This document shows positions 12,901 to 22,900 of a stretch of DNA of 64,000 bases, piece by piece. This DNA is from Yamagishiella unicocca (Eukaryota; Chlorophyta; Chlorophyceae; Chlamydomonadales; Volvocaceae). Position 1 is the stretch's first letter. Every line of letters begins with the position of its first letter. Position numbers and translations under genes: made by a program. The notes beneath the pieces were generated by a model, which saw only the letters and a list, made by a program, of their open reading frames with translations, ran no database searches and was not told the origin of the DNA. Location: the NCBI GenBank assembly GCA_003116995.1, contig BDSL01000012.1, positions 372,001-436,000 on the forward strand, in the 5' to 3' direction.

Positions 12901-15423
12901 CCGGCCTTGCAATCAAGGTCCGGAAGCCAGCCGTGCTGGCTGTACTGGGCGCGCTGGATGGCGCTGCTGGGGTCGTCGTTGAGCATGTCATCCTCGCACA
13001 CGTACACCTTGACATGCTCCAAGTCGCCTGTATGAGGCGGTTGGTCGGTACCGTGCCAACCGGTAACCCCATGATGGAATAAACAAGGACTGCCCCACCA
13101 CGGGCTCGTTGCGTCTCAACCACACCCGCTCACCCACCTTCGTGCGTTCCGTCGGCACACATGTAGTACTCGATCCCCTGGTGCTTGCCCCCAACCTGCG
13201 AGTCAGGCAGGCGGGCGGGCGAGTCAGACAGGCGGGCGAGTCAAGCAGCAGGCGGGCGGTGATGCTGGAGACTGTGGCGTTGGTGATGGGGATGCTGGAT
13301 GTGGTGCTCGCGCCGACGATGGTGGACCTGATGGTGGGTTCCAGGGAAGGCCCCACCAGGCAGCAGGCCCCTCCCAGCAGCTACACTGCCGTGCTACCGG
13401 ATCTTTACGCCACCCGCCCAGCAGTGTGATAATCACCCGCTTAGCCGCGGGTGCTCCTGGTATGCACGAGTATGTGCCGTATGTGAATGGGTATGAGCCG
13501 TGCGTACAGTACAGACCTGGGTAGCCAGCAGCTGGTTGCTGCAGCCGTTCCAGGGGTAGAACAAGAAGTAGGTGTAGACGTAGGCGTGAGGGATAATGAC
13601 GCCAGTCGTCACGTCGTACGGCCGGAAGACTGTGTGTCGGCGGAGGGGAGGGCGTCCGGCGGGTCAGGTCATGTACACCATACACCGCCGCGACATACAT
13701 AGCTCAGGGCGGCGGAGCGAGCCACGGTGAGCTCCGATGACTATTGCAAGGTGCTGTGCGGTAAGACAGCAGGCGAACGGCTGATGCCAGTGCCGAGAAC
13801 GCATGGTGCGGCGCGTTGCAGTAGTGTGCTGCAGCTAGCTGCGGAGCTGATCCACTGGGGTGCGGCGGCACGTCGAATCAGGGGCCCGCAAGGTACCCGG
13901 ACAGGCGCCAGCAGGCGTCAAGCCAAGCAAGGCAGCCCGCACCCAACCCGACCAGCCAGGGCTCACCAGTAAACCAGACATTGCCCGTGAGGCGGCCGTT
14001 GACCACGGGGTCGATGACGGCCTTGCGCTCCAGGGTGGGCGTATCTGCCACGTCAAACGACAACTGCACACACGAGGGCGGCAGCAGGGGGGGTTGTAGC
14101 CGCGTTACCAGTCTACCCAGCCTGACCCGGTGCCCTAACAGTCAGGACATCAGGACTCAGCAGTCGGCCTTCTGCACGTCAAGCTGCGCCCGCCATCTCT
14201 TGGCTGTCGAACGCCACTAGGAGGATGACCAGGAGGGTGTGACCTGTATGTGCTGAGTCGTTCTTGTGTGCAAACAAAGCCAATACAGCATGTACATCCT
14301 GAACAGCCTGCACAACAGCAAAAGCGCACCTGTAGGTTGGTGGAATTGTACTTCGGCGTCACCAGCCGTGTCGCAAACGTTTTCTGTGAGTTTAGGTAGT
14401 CGAACTGCGACGGGGCGGGCTCGTCGGGCAGCGTGATGTTTTGGACCTGCCGCCATGACGCCATCTCATACCGCACCGCCTGCAGGCATAACCGGGACGT
14501 TCCCAGCGGGCGATACGTGATGACGGCGTGTATGTTGTTGTAACGGTAACAGTGGGTTCCAGACCGAGAGGTAGAACCATCGGGCACATCGCCGTGTATG
14601 TGGCGGTGCGTCCCAGCATGCATCCCGAGCTGGCCAAGCGCTGACACGGACCGACCCAGGGCATCTGGTCGGCTGGACTGGGCTGAGCTACTTCTAGCTT
14701 CTAGGCAGCCGCAAAGGAGCTAGGGCGCCCAGGATCGGCAAGTCCAAGCACCACCACCCAGAGAGCCACAGAGAGAGGGGCCTGCGGCTAGTACTGGCGG
14801 TAGCAGCCGCAGCAGCTCCCTCCACTGCCTCGGCACAGTTGCGGCGATTACAGGGACGGCCAGCACTCGACCTCAGCACCTATAGATAACACCACGCACC
14901 GCAATGTATGCCTAAGGACCTGGGTAAATGAATCATCCAGGCCCCCCTGGCCCTTCGCCCGACTCGCCCAAGCCAACACCCACGGTATGACGGCATCAGT
15001 GGTATGCAGAGCTGTACGACGCTTCGTCAGACTGACCTCATCGAACCAGTGTGAGGGGTCGGTCAGCCACGAGTTGTCTAGGGGGTGTTGGTAGAGGATT
15101 GGAGCAAATCTATGACCAAGGGTCGAGGCTGTCTGCCGGCTGACTGGGGTACGTGGCGGGGGGCAGGTGGGCGGTGGCTTGAAGTCTGCCTTTTTGGCAA
15201 AGTCGCAGCCTCCCTTCCCCTTAGCAGTAACAGTAGACTCCCAGTCGTGATTCGTGTCGTAGTGCTCGCCGCTGCCGAAGGCGTCGACCAGCCCCAATCC
15301 GAATAGTATGACAGCAAGAACTGAAGGCAGACTTGTGCATAGGGATAATTTTGGACGCCACGTCGCTGTCGTAGGATACGAACGCAGACGTGACATTCGC
15401 ATGGTGGACTCGCAGAGCGCCAT
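6988..15423 (-). CDS. Membrane protein with Vps62/DUF946-like outer domain and about seven hydrophobic segments
   Basis: Start ATG at 15423, stop at 6988. Exons closing in phase: 15037-15423, 14330-14479, 13967-14063, 13517-13629, 13138-13195, 12885-13027, 12466-12561, 11906-12071, 11411-11573, 10922-11096, 10142-10560, 9645-9717, 9097-9144; then less certain exons near 8.99, 8.5-8.8, 8.36 and 8.11-8.23 kb; then 7625-7803 and 6988-7337, which join in phase. Residues 1-45 hold a hydrophobic segment (LPSVLAVILFGLGLVDAFG). Residues of about 80-500 resemble the Vps62/DUF946 family: RFAPILYQHP, YFLFYPWNG, then GDLEHVKVYV, AQYSQHGWLPD and THAGLFSHSNWAF, in family order. Hydrophobic segments follow at about 10.5, 9.68, 9.0, 8.77, 8.36, 8.2 and 7.65 kb; a charged 115-residue tail ends the protein. 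Known: fungal Vps62 is linked to vacuolar sorting. Inferred: the Vps62-like part faces the lumen or outside. Function and the middle exons are uncertain. Confidence 0.78.
7919..7942 (+). repeat. Short interstitial TTTAGGG run
   Basis: TTAGGG followed by two TTTAGGG units and TTTT, in an intron of the Vps62-like gene. It matches the plant-type telomere repeat; Chlamydomonas telomeres are known to use TTTTAGGG. At about three units it could be chance or a double-strand-break repair scar. Confidence 0.6.
7984..8080. repeat. Tandem hairpin-forming repeat
   Basis: Three copies of a unit built on GGTGTTGGC-AAGG-GCCAACACC, a 9-bp inverted repeat with a 4-base loop; the first copy is in the opposite orientation. 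It lies in the same intron as the TTTAGGG run. Confidence 0.7.
12231..12314. repeat. 42-bp direct duplication
   Basis: Two adjacent, identical 42-bp units beginning ACCCTATGTCCCATACTG (12231-12272 and 12273-12314), in the intron between the Vps62-like exons at 12.07 and 12.47 kb. Perfect identity suggests a recent slippage event, or an assembly duplication. Confidence 0.9.
14533..14593 (-). repeat. Copy of a dispersed repeat
   Basis: On the minus strand this matches 31471-31530 at about 54 of 60 positions, sharing GGCGATGTGCCCGATGGTTC and GTCTGGAACCCA. It lies in the first intron of the Vps62-like gene, so it probably arrived as part of a mobile or satellite-derived element. Confidence 0.75.
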
Positions 15424-16619
15424 TTCAGACGCCAGAACTACAATATTGTGCTTGTAGGAGTAAACAATATTGAACTGGAATAGCGGCAATCCAGACCGTA
15501 TAGCCACTGAGCAAAGAGACGGTCACACCTTTATTGGAATGTTATCTGGCAAGCGCATCAGTGTGCAGCAATTTTGTATTTAGATTGTAAGACAACAAGT
15601 ATAGGAAGGGAGTGCAGCAGTATTCATTCATTTGCGGCTTGCGAACGAGCCATCGTACAATACCGGTACGGTGTTCTCTATTTTTCTTACCTCAATTCTC
15701 ATACAAAGCCTCCTTCGTTCTTTGGCGGCCAGCAGGCGTTTTATCAATGAATTATTATGTAAACTAACAAGAATGAGGACCTAGATCCCGAATCAGTTTA
15801 GAATGCGACATACCGTATTCAAGGGATATATGTCCATCGCGGCAGTGAGGCGCAGTACATGACCAGGTGTTATACTTCCATTCACGCCATTCGACCGCCT
15901 TGATCGCCATGCCGCAGGAAGGGATGCTGTTTCAAAAGTGATGGAGGCAAAAAATACTTAGTAATTTGCTTGTCTTTAGCGCATCTAATCCTTGCCTCTT
16001 GAGTTCCATCCCTGCCTCCCATCTATCATGGGTCCTCTTTTCTTGAGTTCCGCCCATGTGCTGCTGTGCAGCAGGCCCCGCCGTTTGTGGCCGTTTGCCA
16101 CTGCGGCTTGTTTGCCACGCCTTCCATCGGCCGCCGTTTCCACTTTCAAAATCAAGACAGCAGTACCGGTAGCAGAATACATATGCCGCATGCCACGGCC
16201 GGTAGGGTTTCTCATAGTACGGCTGCAGCGCTGCACATTTCTAGCTGGCCGTACTAGTGATATTGATGCATGATGTCGCTTACAAACAAGCGGCGAGGCC
16301 ATCACACGATTTGATGATAACAATGTGTTACGTACTGTAGCAAACTTCATGTCGTGGGCTGCAACATATATGTACCTTTGTTGTGGTGCGATCGATTGTG
16401 AAAGTGGGTGCGGAATTGTTAAGGTGGGTGCCAAGGATGGAGAGGGTTCCAAATACTTACATGATCTTGTTACGGTCCCACAACAACGTCAGCCCATGAC
16501 GGGGCGGAACTATCTAGCGGCCAAAGGCTGCCTGAGGCAGGTTGCACCATGCAGCATGTCATTCCACACGCACGCTACGTAGCTTGCGTTTGGTCATGGA
16601 CGTGATGACGCAAGCGAGC
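15424..16619. other. Intergenic, lower GC, no supported gene
   Basis: 5' flank of the Vps62-like gene on the minus strand. AT-richer, with frequent stops in all frames. No coding exon, RNA gene or clear repeat recognised. Confidence 0.4.
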
Positions 16620-17345
16620 ATGCCTAGGCATGTGACATCTTGCACGGGGGGATCATCAACTTGGCAGTGTGCCAGTCGGACATACCAGGGTGCCTCTAAG
16701 GGGGTTTCTCAAGGCATGGGCGTTTTCTCGAAGCGTGCCTGGACCTGTCAATCCCAATGGGCGTAGGCATGCCTGGGCCTGCCTACACGTGTACGAACAC
16801 GTCTTGGGGCTGCATGCACCTGGTTCTGTGCCTGTCGGAGCTATGAGAGAGCCTCTAAAAGACCCTGGAGTGGGTATGGGCGTTTTCTGGGGAGCGTGCC
16901 TGGGCATGTCCATTCTAATGGCCCCAGGCGTGCCTGGGCATGCCTGGCCATGCCTACATATGTACGAACAAGCCGGGGGGCATTGGGGTGGACCCCTGGG
17001 CATGCTCCCCAGAAAACGTGCAGGCATGCCCATGCCCTTTCGGGACGCCTTTGGAGGCTCCCTGGTTACATTGTTAGGCACAGAAGCAGGTGCATGCAGC
17101 CCCCGGTCGCGATGTCACATGCCTAGGCATGCTCAGGCATGTCTGTGCCCATTGAGATGGACAGGCCCGGGCCTAACTTGCCCGTTCTCAGGGGCGGTGC
17201 TATGACCTTTACCTGTAGGCGTATTTCGTAATAAGAAATACAGCATAAAGAGGGCTGGGGCATCCCGGGCAGAAAGCAAATTGCCAGGCATGCCTAGGCA
17301 TGCCGGGGGGGGGTCAATGGTAACTGCGCCAGGCATGCCTGGCGC
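16620..17345. repeat. Inverted repeat rich in GCATGCCTAGGCATGC-like palindromes
   Basis: Short palindromes of the type CATGCCTAGGCATG recur near 16620, 16770, 16930, 17120 and 17290. On a larger scale, about 16745-16893 aligns with the reverse complement of about 16993-17165: both arms carry a CAATGGGC block, GGGGCTGCATGCACCTG, TTCTGTGCCT, then an AGCCTC block and GTTTTCTGGGG, in that order. The sequence is open in some frames only because the repeat is GC-rich. Probably a non-autonomous mobile element or fold-back satellite; no transposase frame seen. Confidence 0.7.
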
Positions 17346-17358
17346 CGTTGGGATGGTA

Positions 17359-17389
17359 CCATTCATAACTCCCCTGGAGTTATGAATGG
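17359..17389. repeat. Perfect 14-bp inverted repeat, 3-base loop
   Basis: CCATTCATAACTCC (17359-17372), loop CCT, and its exact reverse complement (17376-17389). It sits just beyond the palindrome-rich inverted repeat and may mark that element's end. Confidence 0.85.
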
Positions 17390-17649
17390 CTGCAAGCCAG
17401 CACGGTCATGGCTGCCCGAATGAGCCCAAAAGGGCCCGAAGAGCTTTTGCAGGTACGGTTTCGAGGTATCGAGGCTTTTCGAGCCTTCGCTAACGTCGCT
17501 TATCTTGCATAAGGGTGCCTTCAATTATCCTTATTTGGGCACTGTCGCCCATCTGGCAGGTCGCATACGTCGCACTCGAAGTTGATGGACGGTTTTTAAA
17601 GTTTTTACCAGGCTGTAAGTGTAAATCCCCGGCGCGTTACCCATTACTT

Positions 17650-17985
17650 TATAAAAGGAATTACGGTGTCCACAGGCCTTGGCGAGCCCAGCCTGGCCCA
17701 GCAGAGGAGAAAGGATTGCAGTAGCCACAGCCGCCACAGCTGGACACCGCAAGATTGCAAGCCTAACCCAATAGAATTGGTCTGCGGCGATCCACAGGTT
17801 CGTGATTCATTTGTAGGGGCCGCTTGTACGCAACGTATTCCGCGAACAACAGCGAGACAGGAGTGATGAAACCGCAGCGGGCCGGTTGCGCACGTTCAGC
17901 TCTTGCTGGCCAGCTGGTTAACAACATCAAAAACAAGATGTTATGGTGTCCGCAGCCCGGGCGAGCCCAGGACAAGAAGGTGCTG
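17650..17985 (+). repeat. Fragments of the 30.8-33 kb dispersed repeat family
   Basis: Two short stretches (about 17662-17712 and 17940-17981) carry the family hallmark: a GGTGTCC start followed by GCGAGCCCAG; the second continues as GCGAGCCCAGGACAAGAAG. The same block is found at 30888-30907. No long open frame of its own. Confidence 0.5.
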
Positions 17986-18558
17986 GCTGCGGGGGCCCAA
18001 CGCGAGATCTCAGCATCTCACCATACGAGTGAGAAGCCACCGCTAGCAGCGCTGTCCAAATTGTATCCAGATGTCGTAAGATAAGGTTTATAAGTCTAAT
18101 GTTTCCAGTGGAACTAGATGACCTGCCAGCCCCGTGTTTACAATGGTAACCGGCGCGGCAGTGTGACGGACATGGCGGACGTTCCACAATAAGTTTTTTA
18201 CAATTTGATGCGTTTAGTACAAAAAATGCATTGATCGCTTAATATTTTAAAACTTACATCCTCCAACAGCATCATGGCAACAAAGGATGCCTGTACATTT
18301 AACCTACACGTAACCGCAAGTTGGTCGTAAAGGGTCTGAGACCCTCGTCCGCACGCATATTTCCATACAACAAGTCATTAGACGTATGTATGTCCTGTCT
18401 TTAACAGTTCATGCTGCCAGATTTGCGTGGCCCCTGCTCTTTTTATCAGGATAGCGTTCGAATTTGCCAGACACCGTCCACGGCAAGATTATGCATATGC
18501 AGTGAGGGTCTCTTTCTGTTGGGGGTGTAGGTGATAGGTTCAACGAGTTGATGAAAGA

Positions 18559-18747
18559 ATGGCGGCGAACATGGACGCTGATGATGGACGCCCAAGCGCG
18601 ATCGAAAGCACTGGGAGCCTAGACGTTATAACTTTGTTACTGGCATCTTTTGAAGAGCAGCTGCCGCAGCGTCTACTGGGGCAAGCGTTGGCTCTCCTCA
18701 GACTCTTGCACGCCGTCGACACGTTCCCTCATGGTAGGGTACAATAA
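18559..18747 (+). CDS. Possible 62-codon ORF or first exon, unrecognised
   Basis: An ATG at 18559 opens 62 codons ending at TAA 18747. The second half has regular helical spacing (ASFEEQLPQRLLGQALALL), unlike the surrounding stop-rich sequence, and a possible donor GTAGGG lies near its end, so it could be a first exon of an unfound gene. No family recognised and no downstream exon found. Chance is a real alternative. Confidence 0.25.
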   Translation: MAANMDADDGRPSAIESTGSLDVITLLLASFEEQLPQRLLGQALALLRLLHAVDTFPHGRVQ

Positions 18748-19339
18748 ATGGTAATTTTTCATGCAAATTGCGGTCAATGAGCCTGCAAGTCACTTCCCGC
18801 GTGCGCTGTCGGTGTCCTCTGCCTCCTGCATAATTATCTTTTCACCCTCCGCCTCGCCACCACAACCGTGAATGAACTATCATGTTCCCTGACGTGGATT
18901 GTTCGCGACTTTCGGGTTGCAGCCACCTGACCCAGGCTCCTATCGTCATCACCGCACACCCGTATCGGCCATGTTTCCGAAGGTTACCGCAATGGCACCT
19001 CCCAATCGGCGCTCCCATCAGCAACCTTCCGAGACCCCCCATGAGGCTGGGGGCCTGTGCGGTCCACATTTATACCAGGATTGCATTGAAAGTAGTTTCT
19101 GTTTCTGGTGGTACCGGCTCCATGAGTCACAGCAACGTACTGACACACAATTCTGGCACGTTATCCAAGGTTTTACAGAGAATTCGGGTTTCACATGTGA
19201 ATGCCCGCAGCGCCCCTGCCGCACGAACGCCCAGCCGCACGCCCAGCCGCATCCTGAGGCCCCCTGTGACAACAGCCCGCCCATGACCCTAATCGCACCT
19301 CGCATGTTGCCAAGGCACCACCACACGGTATGGTATCGC

Positions 19340-19455
19340 CCCAATGTCCTGCCTCTCCCCAGTGTCCTGCCTCGCCCTTATGTACTGCCTCGCCCCAATG
19401 TACTGCCTCGCCCCAATGTACTGCTTCGCCCCAATGTACGGCCTCTCCCCTGTCC
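19340..19455 (+). repeat. 18-bp minisatellite
   Basis: Six to seven units of GTACTGCCTCGCCCCAAT with a few substitutions, upstream of the DUF1399 gene. It gives apparent long open frames on both strands, which are artefacts of the repeat. Confidence 0.85.
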
Positions 19456-19905
19456 CAAATCGCATGCTTCATAGTATGCTGTACATCATGCAGCCTTACC
19501 CTCCCTCTACGGGTTTCCGAAACGTTTCGTCTAAACGGCTCGGGATTCTTGTTGGGGTTCGTCTAGCCGGAACCAATACCCGACCTCCGGTTTTGTACAC
19601 CTAAAACCAATTCCTCCTCGAGTTCACCTCGCCGGAACCAACAGCTAAACCAAGGTTTTCAGCATGCAACTCCAAACGAGTGCACAAACGTTTCCTAATC
19701 AGTTTTCCATTCGTTGCTGAGGAGTCTCCTCATATACCCTCAGTCCGCAGCCAGCGGGCGGCGCAGACACTTCACCCCTGCGACTGCTACTCCCGAACTC
19801 TTCACTCCTCGCCTAACCCATCCCTTTTTGCTTCACCAACACACGCACCCCGACCCAGGGCATAGTTGTTGTCGGCTCGCTGCCCTGTACCCTAGCCGAC
19901 ACCAG

Positions 19906-22900
19906 CTGCCTTGCCGCCCGTTGCTGATCCAGGCGGGCTGTACGAGGGGCACTACTCGGCTGCTGCTCTGCAGCGCTATCGCATGTACTGGCTGCCGCTA
20001 ATGCGGGCGGCGTGTTACAACGGACCCAGGCCGCAGCGGCAACGCAACCGGCAGAAGCAGCGGCGGCAGTATCGACAAGCAGACGGGGCGCCCAGCGCCA
20101 ACGACAGGAGTGGCGGTGGCGCAGCAGTTGCTGCTGTTGCCGCCGCCGTTGCTGCTGCGACAGCGACAGCGGCGGCGGGCGGCAGCGGTGGTGCTGGTGC
20201 TGGTGCTGGTGCTGGGGTGCTGCTTCGCCTGCCACAGCCACCGCTGGATGTGCAGTGGATGTGGTTCCTGCACCGCTGCGTGCCGGAGGTGTATGAGGCA
20301 GACCTCAGCGCTGCCTGCTCGCCGGTGGGTGGTTGGGCGCCCCTGTTCGGATTGGGGGCTGCGTGCTGGATGCAGTGGTGCAGCAGGGGCGTGAAGTTGC
20401 AGCCGTGAGGTACGACCCACGTTTGATCCGTCCTGCCTTTCGCGTTTCGGAGAGGGAGGTAGAGGGGCAGCTGAGAGGGGCCCCCGCTGCAGGGAGGCTG
20501 AGTTCTGTGTGCCGCCCGTCGGTCCCCTCCAGGATTCGCCCCTCACATTCGCGTCCCCGCGCCACTCACTGCCCACCCCTGGCTTTCCTCACAAGCCCCC
20601 GTGCGACCCTCTTGCGCTCTGCGGCGCTCTCCCGCCCATGTGGTCCCGAAGGACCCGGACGTGTCGGCTGCGGATTGGGACGAGGCGCTCAGCCGCCTGA
20701 AGTCCGGCGTGTTGGTCACCGCCACGCTTGCCTTCCGCACCGCGTCCTCGCCACCGGAGCCGCCGCATCGCACGCAGGTGAGCTCCCGGGCTGGCGGGCG
20801 GACGATCAGGGCAGCCAGGGCAGGGCAGGCACGGCGATAGACAGGACAGGGGTCTAGAGGGCGCTGCGAGTGTTGGGTGGCGAATACGCTGGGACCGCTG
20901 CGCAGACCTCGCACGTCGTCCTCGTCTCACTCCTACACTCCCTGCCAACCTCCCGCGTCCGCGTCTTGCCTCTGTTTCTGGCACACTCGGCTCTGGATCA
21001 CCCCCAGGTGCTGTGGAACGGTCTCTTTTCAGCGGCCCCGCAACCGTTCTGGCCGCCTCCGCCGGCCGGCGCCGCTGCCGACCTAGCGGCGCCCATCAGC
21101 GCCGCCGTACAATCGTACAATGCTTCGTACGGCAGCGAGTGCGCGGCGGATATAACGTGCGACCTGCTGGCCCTCAGCCAGGCGCTGGGGGGCCTGCTGC
21201 ACTCGCTGCTGCGGCCCGAGTACCGGCAGCGGGGCACCATGCGACAAGCCAGGAGCAGGTTGGCCGGAGGCAGGGTAGCGGGCAGCATAGAGACGCGCAT
21301 TTGACACATAAGAAGGAGAAGCCGAGGTTACACTTCAGAGGGCGAGGGCGAGACTAGCCCAGCCGTGGCTCTCCACACTGGCCTGTGGTGGCACGGCTCT
21401 CTCAGCCCTATCTTGCCACGCCCACGCACGATTACGGCGCCGCTGGATTCCCTTCCGTACTGGATTCCGTACTGGTTGCCCAGTTACAGTAGCACAGCGC
21501 GGAGCGGGCTTCTTTTCGCGCGATGCGCCAGCTGGACGCCCGCCCTCCCCCAGGGCCCGTATTGCGATCGCCCAAACCCTAAACCTCACGGGTGCGGTAT
21601 GTTCGCCTCTGTCCCACCTCCCCAAGCGCCAGGTTTTACTCCATTCTCATTTAAAATATCGACCCGCGGGTTTCCCCTCGACCCTCGACGCCAGGTATGC
21701 CCGCTTCTGGGTGCTGCAGCTGGTGCATGACGACGAGGTCCTGTTGCCGGCCGCCGACATGGCGCTCTTCTGGTGTGCCCACATGTCCATGAGTGGAGCC
21801 TACCGCGCCGCCTGCCGCCACTTCGACCCGGAGGGCCGCATGCTGAGCCCCGGCCACTACCACCTCGGCGGTGTAGAATGGGTGCGGGCCTACTCGCGCA
21901 CGAAACACCTGTACGAAACCACATACGGTGGGTGCTAAGGTTTGGTTGGTTGTCCAGAATTTGGTTGGCAGTCCAGAGTTTGGTTGGCCAGGTGGCGGGG
22001 GGGCTTAGGGTTCTGCCAGCCCGTGGGCCCCCTGTGCCTTCAGCCCCTCACACTGCTCCCCTCTTCGCTCCTCCGCCCCCCGCGTGTTGTGATGCCCCGT
22101 CGTACTGTCGCCCACAGCCGAGCTGTTCGACCCTCCGTACGCGCAGTACGTCCCGCTTTCCATACCGTACCCGCTGGCTGTGCCAGAATGCCCGCTGGCG
22201 CCGCTGCTCAACGTCTTCGATGCCAGGATGCCACATGGGCAGGTGGGCGGTGTCTGGAGGGGCGCAGGCTGGCGGAGAGGGGAGGGGAGAAGGGGTTGCT
22301 CCAGATGCGCTTGAAGGCTGAGTCGGGAGGGCCACCAGGGGGGGACGGTTCCGGGTCAGCTGCGGACAGATGTGCCAAGGAGGCGGGGATGAGATGACCT
22401 GTTGGGTTAAAAAGCTGTCAGGCCGCGATCCCCACCCTAAACCCCTCGCGTTCGCCATTCACAGGGCTTATGGCCCGTCCGGATGCTCCCCCAAGACCCA
22501 TCGGCGATCCGCATCCGGATCCAGGCCGGCGAAGAGGCGCCCTCCGAGGGCATGAGGCGCGCCACCAGCCACAATAGTACGGTAACTGCTGTCGCCAGCC
22601 GCGCGGTTGTTCCGCCGGCTCGCAGCATCTCGGTGGCGCCCCACGACCTCCCGACCGGCGGCAGCGAGTTTCGTTCAGCCGCCAGTGGGCTGAGGGGCAC
22701 CATCTCCGGGTCATCTGCACCCGGGCGGGGACCCGTGGTCGCACTGCCCGCGGGCTCGGCACGGCAGGGCTCAATGTCCAGCCACGGGACGAGTGACGAC
22801 CCGCGGGTCGTTCGCCAGCCGCGATGTGGCAGCCACGCGCTCTTCCTCGCGTGGCGGCTGGCTCGTGGCATGCGTGACAAGGCAGAGCGCGTCGGGTGAG

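Noticed and set aside
16669..17205. 178-codon plus-strand ORF
   Set aside because: It lies entirely in the palindrome-rich inverted repeat; its own sequence repeats because the DNA repeats.
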